Assembly (NCBI RefSeq): GCF_014610845.1
Contig: NZ_JABTCG010000003.1
Coordinates: 310,001 to 374,000, forward strand
Origin: Maribacter arenosus
Lineage (GTDB): Bacteria; Bacteroidota; Bacteroidia; Flavobacteriales; Flavobacteriaceae
Reading direction: 5' to 3'
Length of the DNA stretch: 64,000 nucleotides
The translations under genes and the position numbers were made by a program. Shown piece by piece: positions 36,911 to 46,346 of this stretch (positions are counted from its first letter, which is position 1; every line of letters starts with the position of its first letter). The notes under the pieces were generated by a model. It was not told where the DNA came from. It saw nothing but the letters and a program-made list of their open reading frames with translations, and did not search any database.

Positions 36911-39097
36911 ATGTCTGGATTAAGATTTAAGGCAATTTTTGAAAGTCAAAAAAGGGTTCCTCTGCCAATTGAGGAAATAGGAAGGCGTTCTGAGTTTTTC
37001 GCCTCTAATGTATTCAATGAGGATAAAATGCTTCAACATTTGACCAAGGATGCTTTGGCAAGTGTTAAAGGAGCTATTGATTCCGGCACCAAAATAGAAC
37101 GGAAAATTGCCGATCAGGTAGCCGAGGCTATGAAAGGATGGGCGATTCATAAAGGGGCAACCCACTATACCCATTGGTTTCAACCTTTAACAGGTACTAC
37201 GGCCGAAAAACATGATGCGTTTTTTGACCTATTGCCTGAAGGCAAGGCCCTGGAAAAATTTGGGGGCGGGCAATTGGTACAACAAGAACCGGATGCATCA
37301 AGTTTTCCACATGGAGGAATCAGAAATACTTTTGAAGCGAGGGGTTATACCGCATGGGATCCAACGTCACCAGCTTTTGTTTACGGGACAACGCTTTGTA
37401 TCCCAACGATATTTGTTGCATATACTGGAGAGGCCTTGGATAATAAGGCACCGTTGCTGCGGGCATTACTTGCTGTAGATGATGCGGCTACCGCCGTGGC
37501 CAAGTATTTTGATAAAAATGTTTCAAAAGTAAATGCTACTTTGGGTTGGGAGCAAGAGTACTTCTTGATCGATAAGTCATTGGCCATGTCCCGACCCGAT
37601 ATTGTGATGACAGGGCGTACCTTGATAGGCCAAACCGCAGCTAAAGGGCAGCAATTGGATGATCACTATTTCGGGGTGATTCCGAGTCGTGTCTTGAGTT
37701 TTATGCGTCATTTGGAAGTGGAATGTACCAAATTGGGTATCCCGGTAAAAACCCGACATAATGAGGTGGCGCCGAACCAATTTGAACTGGCCCCGATTTT
37801 TGAAGAAGCAAATTTGGCCGTAGACCATAATCTCTTATTGATGGATGTGATGGAGAAAGTGGCCGAGAAACATCATATGAAGGTTCTTTTTCATGAAAAA
37901 CCTTTTGCTGGAATCAATGGCTCGGGAAAACATAACAATTGGTCATTGTCAACGGACACTGGAGTAAACTTATTGAGCCCGGGATCCACACCCATGAAGA
38001 ATTTGCAGTTCCTTACCTTTTTTGTGAATACCATAAAGGCTGTAGATACCTATGAAGAACTCTTAAGGTCTTCGATCGCTTCTGCAAGTAATGATTACAG
38101 ATTGGGGGCGAACGAGGCACCACCGGCGATAATTTCCATATTTATTGGTAAACAATTGAGCAGTGTTCTTGATGAATTGGAAGGGGTTTCAAAAGGTAAA
38201 TTATCCCCGGAAGAAAAAACGGAATTAAAATTGAACGTGGTCGGCAAGATTCCGGAGATTATGCTCGACAATACGGATAGGAACAGGACCTCGCCTTTTG
38301 CCTTTACGGGTAATAAATTCGAAATGCGTGGGGTGGGTTCCAAAACCAATTGTGCCAAACCCATGACCGTGTTAAACACGATTGTGGCCAAACAGTTGAA
38401 GGCCTTTAAAGAGGAAGTTGATCTCTTGGTCGATAACAAAAACCTTAAAAAGGACGAAGCAATATTCAATGTTTTACGGGAGTACATCAAAACCTCAAAA
38501 AGAATTCGGTTCGATGGGGATGGGTATAGCTCGGATTGGGAAAAAGAAGCGGTAAAAAGAAAACTAAGTAATAATAAAAACACCCCAGATGCACTTCAGG
38601 TATTGGTTAAAAAGGAAAGTTTAGATCTATTCCGGTCAATGAATGTCATGAGCGAGGTCGAAGTAAGGGCAAGACAAGAAGTAGAGCTTGAAGCTTATAT
38701 CATGCACGTTCAAATAGAAGGCAGGGTGTTTAATGAACTTATTTATAGCTATGTTATTCCCTCGGTGGTGGAATACCAAAACCGCCTTATCAAAAACGTT
38801 CGTGGACTAAAGGAGATTTATGGAGCTTCCTATCAAAAGAAAGCCAAAGGTCAATTGGTACTTATTGAAGAAATATCTGGTCATCTTGAATATTTAAAGG
38901 AGAAGACCGATGCCATGGTGGAGGAGCGGAAAAAGGCCAATATCATGACCGACACGCATACGAAAGCGTATGCCTATTGCGATAGGGTGAAACCCTACTT
39001 CGAAGTAATACGATATCATTGTGATAAATTGGAACGTTTGGTAGATGATCAACTTTGGCCATTGACCAAATATCGGGAGTTATTGTTTGTAAAGTAA
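36911..39097 (+). CDS. glnN: Glutamine synthetase type III (GSIII)
   Basis: 728 residues, the normal GSIII length. Family blocks are GWAIHKGATHYTHWFQPLTG, GWEQEYFLID, RHNEVAPNQFELAPIFEEAN, LFHEKPFAGINGSGKHNNWS, RLGANEAPPAIISIFIG and NRTSPFAFTGNKFEMR. It makes glutamine as a dodecamer in the cytoplasm, often the nitrogen-limitation enzyme of Bacteroidota. It is divergent from GSII. A terminator lies 26 bp after the stop. Confidence 0.96.
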   Translation: MSGLRFKAIFESQKRVPLPIEEIGRRSEFFASNVFNEDKMLQHLTKDALASVKGAIDSGTKIERKIADQVAEAMKGWAIHKGATHYTHWFQPLTGTTAEKHDAFFDLLPEGKALEKFGGGQLVQQEPDASSFPHGGIRNTFEARGYTAWDPTSPAFVYGTTLCIPTIFVAYTGEALDNKAPLLRALLAVDDAATAVAKYFDKNVSKVNATLGWEQEYFLIDKSLAMSRPDIVMTGRTLIGQTAAKGQQLDDHYFGVIPSRVLSFMRHLEVECTKLGIPVKTRHNEVAPNQFELAPIFEEANLAVDHNLLLMDVMEKVAEKHHMKVLFHEKPFAGINGSGKHNNWSLSTDTGVNLLSPGSTPMKNLQFLTFFVNTIKAVDTYEELLRSSIASASNDYRLGANEAPPAIISIFIGKQLSSVLDELEGVSKGKLSPEEKTELKLNVVGKIPEIMLDNTDRNRTSPFAFTGNKFEMRGVGSKTNCAKPMTVLNTIVAKQLKAFKEEVDLLVDNKNLKKDEAIFNVLREYIKTSKRIRFDGDGYSSDWEKEAVKRKLSNNKNTPDALQVLVKKESLDLFRSMNVMSEVEVRARQEVELEAYIMHVQIEGRVFNELIYSYVIPSVVEYQNRLIKNVRGLKEIYGASYQKKAKGQLVLIEEISGHLEYLKEKTDAMVEERKKANIMTDTHTKAYAYCDRVKPYFEVIRYHCDKLERLVDDQLWPLTKYRELLFVK

Positions 39098-39122
39098 TGC
39101 CCTCTAACGTTCGAGAGAATTT

Positions 39123-39150
39123 AAAAGCTCACAATTTGTGGGCTTTTTTT
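39123..39150 (+). terminator. Terminator after GSIII
   Basis: AAAAGCTCACA / TGTGGGCTTTT (one U-G pair) with a 3-nt loop is followed by more T. It starts 26 bp past the GSIII stop. Confidence 0.85.
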
Positions 39151-39185
39151 AACTAATCCATTATTTTTGCCTCAAACTTGAGTCA

Positions 39186-40367
39186 ATGGGGACATCAAAC
39201 AGTGAAAGATACAAACAGAGAGGGGTTTCAGCTTCAAAAGAAGATGTTCATAATGCCATAAAGAATATCGATAAAGGGCTTTTTCCCAAAGCCTTCTGTA
39301 AAATTGTTCCGGATTACTTGACCGATGATGAAGCGTATTGCCTGGTTATGCATGCCGATGGTGCAGGCACCAAATCGTCCTTGGCCTACATGTATTGGAA
39401 GGAAACTGGGGATATTTCGGTCTGGAAAGGAATAGCCCAAGATGCATTGATCATGAATATAGATGATTTGATCTGTGTAGGAGCGACCGATAATATTTTA
39501 TTGTCCTCAACCATTGGTCGTAATAAGAATTTGATTCCAGGAGAAGTTATATCCGCCATTATTAATGGTACTGAGGAATTGATAGCCGATTTGGCCGAAC
39601 ACGGAATAGTGATCCATTCCACGGGCGGAGAGACAGCCGATGTAGGTGATTTGGTACGAACGATAATCGTAGACTCCACGGTGACTGCTAGATTAAAGCG
39701 TGAGAATGTTATTGATAATGCCAATATTAAGGCAGGTGACGTTATAGTAGGTCTGGAATCTTTTGGAAAGGCCGTATATGAAAAGGAATATAACGGGGGT
39801 ATGGGTAGTAATGGATTAACATCTGCAAGACACGATGTCTTTTCTAAATATTTAGCCGAAAAATATCCCGAAAGTTTCGATTCAGCTGTTCCTGAGGACT
39901 TGGTATATTCCGGGAATATAGGTTTGACCGACAAGGTCCCGGATTCCCCTATTGATGCGGGTAAATTGGTGCTATCACCCACCCGTACCTATGCACCCAT
40001 CATAAAGAAAATCTTGTCGAAGTACAATGCGATGGATATTCATGGCATGGTGCATTGCAGTGGTGGTGCTCAAACCAAGATCCTTCATTTTATCGACAAT
40101 CTTCATATCGTAAAAGATAATCTTTTTCCCATACCTCCATTATTCAAATTGATCCAGGAACAATCAGATACCGATTGGCGCGAAATGTATCAGGTTTTCA
40201 ATTGTGGGCATCGCATGGAAATCTATACAAACGCCACCGTGGCACAGGATTTGATAGATATTTCCAAGAGTTTTGGAGTGGATGCCAGGATAGTGGGAAG
40301 GGTAGAGGGGAATGCCTCTAAAAAGCTTACTATAAAAAGTGGTTTCGGCACGTTTGTTTATGAGTAA
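39186..40367 (+). CDS. purM: Phosphoribosylformylglycinamidine cyclo-ligase (AIR synthase, PurM-type)
   Basis: 393 residues, the longer Bacteroidota form (the E. coli enzyme has about 345). It converts FGAM to AIR in purine synthesis. ATP-binding and catalytic blocks include SERYKQRGVSASKEDV, LVMHADGAGTKSSLAY, IAQDALIMNIDDLICVGA, HSTGGETADVGDLVRTI and MVHCSGGAQTKILHF. It stands alone, 88 bp after the GSIII stop and preceded by that gene's terminator, so it has its own promoter. The poor match in the C-terminal half to the short PurM form is normal for this group. Confidence 0.9.
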   Translation: MGTSNSERYKQRGVSASKEDVHNAIKNIDKGLFPKAFCKIVPDYLTDDEAYCLVMHADGAGTKSSLAYMYWKETGDISVWKGIAQDALIMNIDDLICVGATDNILLSSTIGRNKNLIPGEVISAIINGTEELIADLAEHGIVIHSTGGETADVGDLVRTIIVDSTVTARLKRENVIDNANIKAGDVIVGLESFGKAVYEKEYNGGMGSNGLTSARHDVFSKYLAEKYPESFDSAVPEDLVYSGNIGLTDKVPDSPIDAGKLVLSPTRTYAPIIKKILSKYNAMDIHGMVHCSGGAQTKILHFIDNLHIVKDNLFPIPPLFKLIQEQSDTDWREMYQVFNCGHRMEIYTNATVAQDLIDISKSFGVDARIVGRVEGNASKKLTIKSGFGTFVYE

Positions 40368-40548
40368 AAAAGCAAATAATTACGTAAAGGCGTTTAACTT
40401 GTTTCGAGTTAGCCCAAATTCTGAAAATTTGGTTTAAGGCCTGAAATTGTAACTAAATCTAGTATCATAATCCATGAGTTAATCGACTTTATTGTTTTGG
40501 TTATACGATTAGCCTAAATACCACGTTGTTTATAATAAAACCAATGCT

Positions 40549-40989
40549 ATGGAAAGAAAGGAATTTCTCAGAAGTTTAGGGGCAGGTGCGGCCTTTGCAT
40601 TGACTTTTCCTTGTTTACAAGGATGTTCAAAGGATGATGTCAATGGGGACAAAGTGGAGCAACCAACAGGTATCGACTTTACAATTGACTTAAACTCCAC
40701 GGAAGGTCAAAAGTTGGCCAACAATGGTAGTTTTATTCTAAAGAATCTAGTTGTCGTGGTCAAGGACTTGAATGGCAATTTTGTAGCCGCTACCCAAGTA
40801 TGTAGTCATGAATCGTATGATCAAGTGCGATTTCTATCCAATGATGGTGGTATTTTCTACTGTGATGTACATGGTTCACGTTTTGCCTTGGATGGCGCCC
40901 CTTTAAATCAAGTCGATAGTAAGACCGCCAAACCATTGAAAATATACAATACCGAACTCAACGGGAATATGCTCCGCGTTTTTGAATAA
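40549..40989 (+). CDS. Rieske-type [2Fe-2S] lipoprotein
   Basis: 146 residues. The N-terminus (MERKEFLRSLGAGAAFALTF) is Tat-like with an RK pair and ends in a lipobox (LQGC, C26), so the cluster may be folded before export. The Rieske ligands are C85-x-H87 (CSHESY) and C105-x-x-H108 (CDVHGSRF). The usual CPCHG-type second box is reduced to CDVHGS, still with both ligands. It is the first gene of a five-gene cassette with thioredoxin, ApbE, DUF4266 and DUF3570 (23 nt to the next). It probably shuttles single electrons at the envelope; partners are unknown. Confidence 0.9.
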   Translation: MERKEFLRSLGAGAAFALTFPCLQGCSKDDVNGDKVEQPTGIDFTIDLNSTEGQKLANNGSFILKNLVVVVKDLNGNFVAATQVCSHESYDQVRFLSNDGGIFYCDVHGSRFALDGAPLNQVDSKTAKPLKIYNTELNGNMLRVFE

Positions 40990-41012
40990 TCTTTAGTGCC
41001 TCAAAATTTAAA

Positions 41013-41447
41013 ATGAAGAAGTTGACTTTCATAATGGCCATGTTATGTACGGTGTTGGTATCAGCCCAGGATTGGCGACCTACGTATTCCGATGCGTTGT
41101 CGGTTTCCGCAAAGGAGAATAAACCCATCATCCTTGTTTTTGCAGGATCGGATTGGTGTGCCCCTTGTATAAAATTGGATAGAAGTATTTGGCAGTCACC
41201 TGAATTCATTGGCTATGCAAAGGAAAACTATGTGCTTTACAAAGCGGATTTCCCAAGAAAAAAAAGCAATCAATTGCCAGCCGAAATAGCCGATAAGAAT
41301 GGTGAATTGGCCAAAACCTATAATCCTAATGGCTTTTTCCCTTTTGTGGTGGTCATGAATTCCAAGGAACAGGTTCTAGGTACCACTGGCTATAAAAAAA
41401 TAACCCCAGACGCCTACATTTCACTGTTAAACTCATTTTTAAAGTGA
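41013..41447 (+). CDS. Periplasmic thioredoxin-family protein
   Basis: 144 residues with a signal peptide (ending LVSAQ near 19). The active site is W48-C49-A50-P51-C52 in a DsbD-gamma/thioredoxin-7-like fold (ILVFAGSDWCAPCIKLD), with the cis-Pro in NGFFPFVVV. It probably reduces or isomerises cysteines in the periplasm. In this cassette the obvious client is the Cys-containing C-terminus of the DUF4266 lipoprotein two genes downstream. It overlaps apbE by 4 nt (GTGA). Confidence 0.9.
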   Translation: MKKLTFIMAMLCTVLVSAQDWRPTYSDALSVSAKENKPIILVFAGSDWCAPCIKLDRSIWQSPEFIGYAKENYVLYKADFPRKKSNQLPAEIADKNGELAKTYNPNGFFPFVVVMNSKEQVLGTTGYKKITPDAYISLLNSFLK

Positions 41448-42439
41448 GAAAACTTGTCCCCCTGTTTATTGTCTTCTTCGTCATAGCAGGATTTGGACAA
41501 GAACGCAAATACGTAACCGTTCACCGGACCCAAAAATTAATGGGCAGCCGCTTTGAAATTACGGTAGTCGCCGCAAATGAGGAAATCGGTTATATAAATA
41601 TCGATGAAGCCATTGCGGAAATTACCCGTATTGAAAACTTGATATCTTCCTGGAATCCCGAATCCGAAACATCATTGATCAATAAGAATGCGGGCATACG
41701 ACCTGTAAAGGTGAGTATGGAGCTTTTTAAACTTATTGAACGTACCAAGCAGATATCGGAGATAACCGATGGGGCTTTCGATATTTCGTATTCATCAATG
41801 GATGAAATTTGGCAATTTGACGGTAGCATGACCTACATGCCAACAAAAGAAGCCATTAGAAAGTCAATTGCCAAGGTAGGCTATCAAAAAATAATATTGA
41901 ATTCGGATGATCGGACCGTTTTCTTAAAACAGAAAGGTATGAAAATATCTTTTGGGGCCATTGGCAAGGGTTATGCGGCGGATAAGGCCAAGGAATTATT
42001 GGTTTCAAAGCAAGTGGTGGCAGGTATAATCAATGCTTCAGGGGATTTGACCACTTGGGGAACAAAAGCCAGTGGGGAAAAATGGTTAATCGGTATTGCC
42101 AATCCTTTAAGCAAGGATAAAATCTTTTCTTGGTTGCCCATTGTCGAATCTTCCGTGGCAACGTCTGGTAATTATGAGAAATTCGTAATCTTCGATGGAA
42201 AGAAATATACCCATATCATTGACCCCAGAACCGGGTATCCTTCCCAAGGAGTGAATAGTGTTTCAATTTTCGCTAAAAGCGCCGAACTTTGCGATGCCTT
42301 GGCAACAGCTGTATTTATAATGGGAAAGGATGCTGGTCTTTCGTTGATCAACCAACTTGGGGGTACTGAGGTAATATTGGTCGACAGTGAGAATAAAATC
42401 CATAAAAGTAGTGGCATACTGTTCGATAATAATCCTTAA
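41444..42439 (+). CDS. apbE: ApbE-type FAD:protein FMN transferase
   Basis: 331 residues, with a GTG start overlapping the thioredoxin stop. A short signal peptide (MRKLVPLFIVFFVIAGFGQ) places it in the periplasm; it is not clearly a lipoprotein. ApbE motifs are MGSRFEITV, FGAIGKGYAADKAKELL, INASGDLTTWG and HIIDPRTGYPSQGVNSVSI, the last carrying the metal-binding Asp. ApbE enzymes attach FMN to Thr or Ser in a (S/T)GA(S/T) context. No standard FMN-binding (PF04205) substrate is encoded nearby; the neighbouring DUF3570 protein has an SSGAS sequence (residues 113-117) that could be a target. Confidence 0.94.
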   Translation: MRKLVPLFIVFFVIAGFGQERKYVTVHRTQKLMGSRFEITVVAANEEIGYINIDEAIAEITRIENLISSWNPESETSLINKNAGIRPVKVSMELFKLIERTKQISEITDGAFDISYSSMDEIWQFDGSMTYMPTKEAIRKSIAKVGYQKIILNSDDRTVFLKQKGMKISFGAIGKGYAADKAKELLVSKQVVAGIINASGDLTTWGTKASGEKWLIGIANPLSKDKIFSWLPIVESSVATSGNYEKFVIFDGKKYTHIIDPRTGYPSQGVNSVSIFAKSAELCDALATAVFIMGKDAGLSLINQLGGTEVILVDSENKIHKSSGILFDNNP

Positions 42440-42448
42440 TTTTAATCT

Positions 42449-42658
42449 ATGAAAAAGTTGTTCCTACTTATGGTTTTTACGGCTTTGTCTAGTTCTTGTG
42501 TCGTAGTAAAGGAATATGACAAAATCTACCTAAATGATGAAGAGATGGCCCTGAGCGCTAAAGGTTCTGAGCGTTTTGAGACTAACTTCCAGATATACCG
42601 GGAGGCTGCTGCGGGTGCCAATGGTGGTAAATCGGGCGGAGGCTGCGGTTGTAATTAG
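42449..42658 (+). CDS. Small Cys-tailed lipoprotein, DUF4266 family
   Basis: 69 residues with lipobox SSSC (C17). The mature part is only about 53 residues, with KEYDKIYLNDEEMAL, FETNFQIYREAAAGANGG and a Gly/Cys C-terminus GGGCGCN. This pattern fits DUF4266 as I remember it. Two C-terminal Cys in a glycine-rich tail suggest metal, cluster or thiol chemistry. It sits 9 nt after apbE and precedes DUF3570, a gene order I recall in other bacteria too. Function unknown. A RiPP-like precursor role was considered and not supported, because it carries a lipoprotein signal. Confidence 0.85.
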   Translation: MKKLFLLMVFTALSSSCVVVKEYDKIYLNDEEMALSAKGSERFETNFQIYREAAAGANGGKSGGGCGCN

Positions 42659-42735
42659 GTGCAACGAGCCTTTGTCAGAGAAATTCTGTAATAGAAGGAT
42701 TAGATTTTTATTGGTAACAAATAGCTTAGACTTCA

Positions 42736-44016
42736 TTGAAAATAATTAGCGTTCTACTCATAGTGTTACTGTTTAATTGGGGTTTTTCCCAAGACGATAA
42801 CTCCAATAGCTATCAAAAGCGGGTTTTGGAAACCTCAGAAATAGATTTACTCTTTAGTTTTTACAACCAAGATGGGGAAAATGCTGCTGTTACGGGTGGG
42901 GAAGGTACCGAAGAGTTGACAGATGCAACGTCTAGTATTGTGGTAAAAATGCCCTTGAACCCTGATGACATCCTAACGGTCGATGTGGGTATTTCAGCTT
43001 ATTCCTCGGCCTCTTCAAGCAATATCGATCCCTTTGACAAAAGCAGTAGGCTAGCTAGTCCTTTCAGTGCTTCCTCCGGGGCTTCCCAAAGTGATGCCTT
43101 GGTACATTTCAATCCCTCCTATGAACATAGTTCGGAAGACCGTAATTCCGTATATTCCGCTCAGGCCTATGTTTCATCGGAATATGATTATTTTTCTGTA
43201 GGTTTTGGTGGTGGGTATACTCGTTTTTTCAATGAAAAGAATACTCAGGTTGCTGCAAGTTTTCAAGTCTTTTTGGACAAGTGGAATCCTCAATATCCGA
43301 TAGAATTAAGAAATGGTTTTTTCGATACAAGAATAACGGGCAGTGGTACCTACAATCCAAATTTTACCGAATTCAATGATGAAACAAGAAATTCATACTC
43401 CCTCTCCTTAAGTGTTTCCCAAATTTTAAGCAAACGAATACAAGGTTCCATTTTTATGGACCTTGTGTCCCAAAAGGGATTGTTGGGTACTCCTCATCAA
43501 AGGGTCTATTTTGGTGATGTCGATGACTTTTTCATTGAGGAATTTCAGTTGGCCGATGGGGTAGAGCAATTACCGAAAAACCGGTTTAAGATCCCGATAG
43601 GTGCCCGTTTAAATTATTATTTGAACGATTTGGTCGTACTGCGTAGTTACTACAGATATTATTCCGATGATTGGGGGATCACCGGCCATACCGCCAGTTT
43701 GGAGGTGCCCGTTAAATTAAATGATAAATTCACCCTATATCCTAATTATCGCTTTTATCAACAAACTTCGGCGGATTATTTTTACGAAAAAGAAATGGCT
43801 GTTTCCAGTTTAGATTTCTACACTTCGGATTATGATCTTTCTGCATTCAATTCACATCAATATGGCATGGGGCTGCGTTACAAGGATATCTTTACAAGTG
43901 CCAAGGTCTTTACTTTCGGATTAAAGACGATTGATTTTCGTTTCAATAAGTATGATCGGAGTGATGGACTCTCCTCTTATATTTTCAGCCTAGGGACTAC
44001 TTTTGTTGGGGATTAA
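42736..44016 (+). CDS. DUF3570 outer-membrane beta-barrel protein
   Basis: 426 residues. The start codon is TTG at 42736 (MKIISVLLIVLLFNWGFSQ signal peptide); no in-frame ATG fits. The mature protein alternates polar and aromatic residues in many strands (FSVGFGGGYTRFF, YSLSLSVSQILSKRIQGSIF, LRSYYRYYSDDWGITGHTAS), and FRFNKYDRSDGLSSYIFSLGTTFVGD closes the barrel. It matches DUF3570. Features near the N-terminus are SAYSSASSSNIDP and SASSGASQSD, the latter containing an ApbE-like SGAS. It ends the cassette and could form an outer-membrane conduit or porin for the redox lipoproteins. Confidence 0.85.
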   Translation: MKIISVLLIVLLFNWGFSQDDNSNSYQKRVLETSEIDLLFSFYNQDGENAAVTGGEGTEELTDATSSIVVKMPLNPDDILTVDVGISAYSSASSSNIDPFDKSSRLASPFSASSGASQSDALVHFNPSYEHSSEDRNSVYSAQAYVSSEYDYFSVGFGGGYTRFFNEKNTQVAASFQVFLDKWNPQYPIELRNGFFDTRITGSGTYNPNFTEFNDETRNSYSLSLSVSQILSKRIQGSIFMDLVSQKGLLGTPHQRVYFGDVDDFFIEEFQLADGVEQLPKNRFKIPIGARLNYYLNDLVVLRSYYRYYSDDWGITGHTASLEVPVKLNDKFTLYPNYRFYQQTSADYFYEKEMAVSSLDFYTSDYDLSAFNSHQYGMGLRYKDIFTSAKVFTFGLKTIDFRFNKYDRSDGLSSYIFSLGTTFVGD

Positions 44017-44149
44017 AGCTGAAATTGCAATACTTGGAATCTTTGTTTTTTCTTAATGATCGTTCATCAACAATATTACCCTACAAAAAGTAGCCATACC
44101 ACTTGTGTTCAAATTTATCGTAAATTCGTAGTCGATTAGAGGAAAGATT

Positions 44150-45226
44150 ATGATTGATAAATTGAATATTGTTAAACAGCGTTTTGATGAGGTTTCTGAC
44201 CTTATTATACAACCCGATATAATTGCCGACCAAAAGCAATATGTGCAGCTCACGAAGGAGTATAAGGACCTTAAGAAACTTATAGGTAAACGCGAAATGT
44301 ACATAGAACTTTTGAACCATATCCAAGAAGCGGAAGAGATTATAGCGGATGGCAGTGATGCCGAGATGTTGGAAATGGCAAAGATTCAATTAGAAGAGGC
44401 TAAAGCGGCCCTGCCCCAACTCGAAGAGGAGATAAAGTTAATGTTGATACCCAAGGATCCAGAAGATGCAAAGGATGTAGTTGTTGAGATTCGCGCGGGT
44501 ACAGGTGGAGACGAGGCCAGTATTTTTGCTGGTGACCTTTTTAGAATGTACACCAAATATTGCGAAAGTAAAGGTTGGAAAACCAATGTCATCGACCTAA
44601 GTGAAGGTACAAGTGGTGGCTATAAAGAAATACAGTTTGAGGTCACTGGGGAGGATGTATATGGTACCCTAAAATTTGAGGCTGGGGTACACCGGGTACA
44701 AAGGGTTCCACAGACCGAAACACAAGGCCGTGTGCATACAAGTGCGGCGACGGTCATGGTCTTGCCAGAAGCCGAGGATTTTGATGTGCAGGTAGACCCC
44801 AAGGATGTAAGAATAGATTTCTTTTGCTCATCCGGACCAGGGGGTCAGTCGGTAAATACCACGTATTCAGCGGTAAGACTTACACATCTCCCTACAGGTT
44901 TGGTTGCCCAATGTCAAGACCAAAAATCCCAGCATAAGAACAAGGAAAAGGCTTTTAAGGTATTGCGTTCGAGATTATATGACATGGAGTTGGCCAAGAA
45001 ACAAGAAGAAGATGCAGCCAAAAGAAATTCTCAGGTAAGTAGTGGGGATAGATCGGCCAAAATAAGAACCTATAATTACGCTCAAGGTCGAGTAACCGAC
45101 CACCGTATTGGGTTGACCCTTTATGATTTACAAAATATTATTAATGGTGATATTCAAAAAATCATCGATGAGCTTAGCCTGGTTGAAAATACAGAAAAAC
45201 TTAAAGAGGCATCGGAGATTTTTTAG
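44150..45226 (+). CDS. prfA: Peptide chain release factor 1
   Basis: 358 residues, full length. It recognises UAA/UAG and triggers peptidyl-tRNA hydrolysis. The GGQ motif is at 231-233 ([20 protein letters not shown]). The anticodon-like tripeptide is P-Q-T in [20 protein letters not shown], the RF1-type PxT rather than the RF2 SPF. Own promoter probable in the 133-bp AT-rich gap after the DUF3570 gene. It is followed by pyrF in the same direction after 97 nt. Confidence 0.97.
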   Translation: MIDKLNIVKQRFDEVSDLIIQPDIIADQKQYVQLTKEYKDLKKLIGKREMYIELLNHIQEAEEIIADGSDAEMLEMAKIQLEEAKAALPQLEEEIKLMLIPKDPEDAKDVVVEIRAGTGGDEASIFAGDLFRMYTKYCESKGWKTNVIDLSEGTSGGYKEIQFEVTGEDVYGTLKFEAGVHRVQRVPQTETQGRVHTSAATVMVLPEAEDFDVQVDPKDVRIDFFCSSGPGGQSVNTTYSAVRLTHLPTGLVAQCQDQKSQHKNKEKAFKVLRSRLYDMELAKKQEEDAAKRNSQVSSGDRSAKIRTYNYAQGRVTDHRIGLTLYDLQNIINGDIQKIIDELSLVENTEKLKEASEIF

Positions 45227-45245
45227 AAATGACAACCTTAAGTCC

Positions 45246-45265
45246 GTTCGAGCGCAGTCGAGAAC
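45246..45265. repeat. Short palindromic repeat between prfA and pyrF
   Basis: GTTCGAGCGCAGTCGAGAAC, an imperfect inverted repeat. A second related dyad CTACT-gcgatcg-AGTAG lies at about 45296-45312. I recall this type of element scattered between flavobacterial genes. It may act as a weak terminator or mRNA-stability element. Confidence 0.5.
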
Positions 45266-45323
45266 TTCAAGGACATTAAATTAATTTTAACCGCTCTACT
45301 GCGATCGAGTAGGTTTAAATTTT

Positions 45324-46145
45324 ATGACTACCCAACAATTAATCGAACAGATCTACAAGAAACAATCCTTTCTTTGCATCGGATTGGATACTGATTTAGA
45401 AAAGATACCTCCTTATCTACTACAGGAGAAAGATCCTCTATTTGCTTTCAATAAGGCAATCATCGATGCTACCCATCATCTGTGCGTGGCCTACAAGCCC
45501 AATACCGCTTTCTATGAGGCGTATGGAATCAAAGGTTGGCAAGCCTTAGGGAAAACAATCGATTATCTCAATACAAACCATCCAGAAATATTCACCATTG
45601 CGGATGCCAAAAGAGGGGATATCGGTAATACGTCAACAAGATATGCCAAGGCATTTTTTGAGGAATTTGGTTTTGATTCCATTACTGTAGCTCCATATAT
45701 GGGAAAGGATTCCGTTGAACCATTTTTGGCCTTTGAAAATAAGCATACGATATTATTGGCATTGACATCCAATGAGGGGGCCTATGATTTCCAGACCCAA
45801 ATACTGGAAGGGGCTGCTTTGTATGAAAAAGTAATTAAAACCTCACTTACCTATAAAAATGCCCATAATTTAATGTATGTGGTAGGTGCGACAAAGGCGA
45901 GTTACCTTGGGGATATTCGCAAGATCGTTCCCGAAAGTTTTTTATTGGTTCCCGGTGTAGGTGCTCAGGGAGGTAGTTTAAAAGAAGTTTGCCACTATGG
46001 AATGAACCAGGATATAGGTTTGTTGGTGAACTCTTCCAGAGGAATCATTTATGCCTCAAAAAATCAGGATTTCGCCTTAAAAGCTGCCGAAAAAGCAAAA
46101 GAATTGCAGCTGCAGATGCAGGATGAATTAAAAGCTTTAGGTTAA
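45324..46145 (+). CDS. pyrF: Orotidine 5'-phosphate decarboxylase
   Basis: 273 residues, the longer type of OMP decarboxylase found in Bacteroidota and actinobacteria. It converts OMP to UMP. The catalytic Asp-Lys-Asp network is in ADAKRGDI (D94, K96, D99), [15 protein letters not shown] lies near the start, and the phosphate loop is VGAQGG with [10 protein letters not shown]. Cytoplasmic. Confidence 0.96.
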   Translation: MTTQQLIEQIYKKQSFLCIGLDTDLEKIPPYLLQEKDPLFAFNKAIIDATHHLCVAYKPNTAFYEAYGIKGWQALGKTIDYLNTNHPEIFTIADAKRGDIGNTSTRYAKAFFEEFGFDSITVAPYMGKDSVEPFLAFENKHTILLALTSNEGAYDFQTQILEGAALYEKVIKTSLTYKNAHNLMYVVGATKASYLGDIRKIVPESFLLVPGVGAQGGSLKEVCHYGMNQDIGLLVNSSRGIIYASKNQDFALKAAEKAKELQLQMQDELKALG

Positions 46146-46151
46146 TCTAAC

Positions 46152-46346
46152 CTATATTAGTTCTTCCAACCTTTTTTTTATTTTTTGTGCTTTCTGCTCA
46201 AAAAACTCCCCCAATTTCGTATTGTTATATTCTAGATTAGAGGCTTTTTCCATAAAGCTTTGATACTGGTATTCCAATATCGATATAGCTTGATTTCCAG
46301 AAGTGATTGGAGTTACAGATCCGACTTTACAATATTGCTTATCCAT
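46152..46346 (-). CDS. Small hypothetical protein (64 aa)
   Basis: The product starts MDKQYCKVGSVTPITSGNQA and ends in a Lys/Glu-rich coiled helix (FFEQKAQKIKKRLEEL). The composition is protein-like, and the gene is convergent with pyrF, only 6 nt from its stop. No signal peptide or known motif. Expressed from its own promoter in the 226-bp gap before the hydrolase gene, if real. Unknown function. Confidence 0.6.
   Translation of the reverse strand: MDKQYCKVGSVTPITSGNQAISILEYQYQSFMEKASNLEYNNTKLGEFFEQKAQKIKKRLEELI

Noticed and set aside
39386-39982. 198-codon minus-strand frame
   Set aside because: Lies fully inside purM in antisense; no plausible motif and Ser/Ile-rich composition.
42449-42658. 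DUF4266 peptide as a RiPP precursor
   Set aside because: It has a lipoprotein signal and lipobox, and no maturation enzyme (radical SAM, YcaO, DUF692 type) is nearby.
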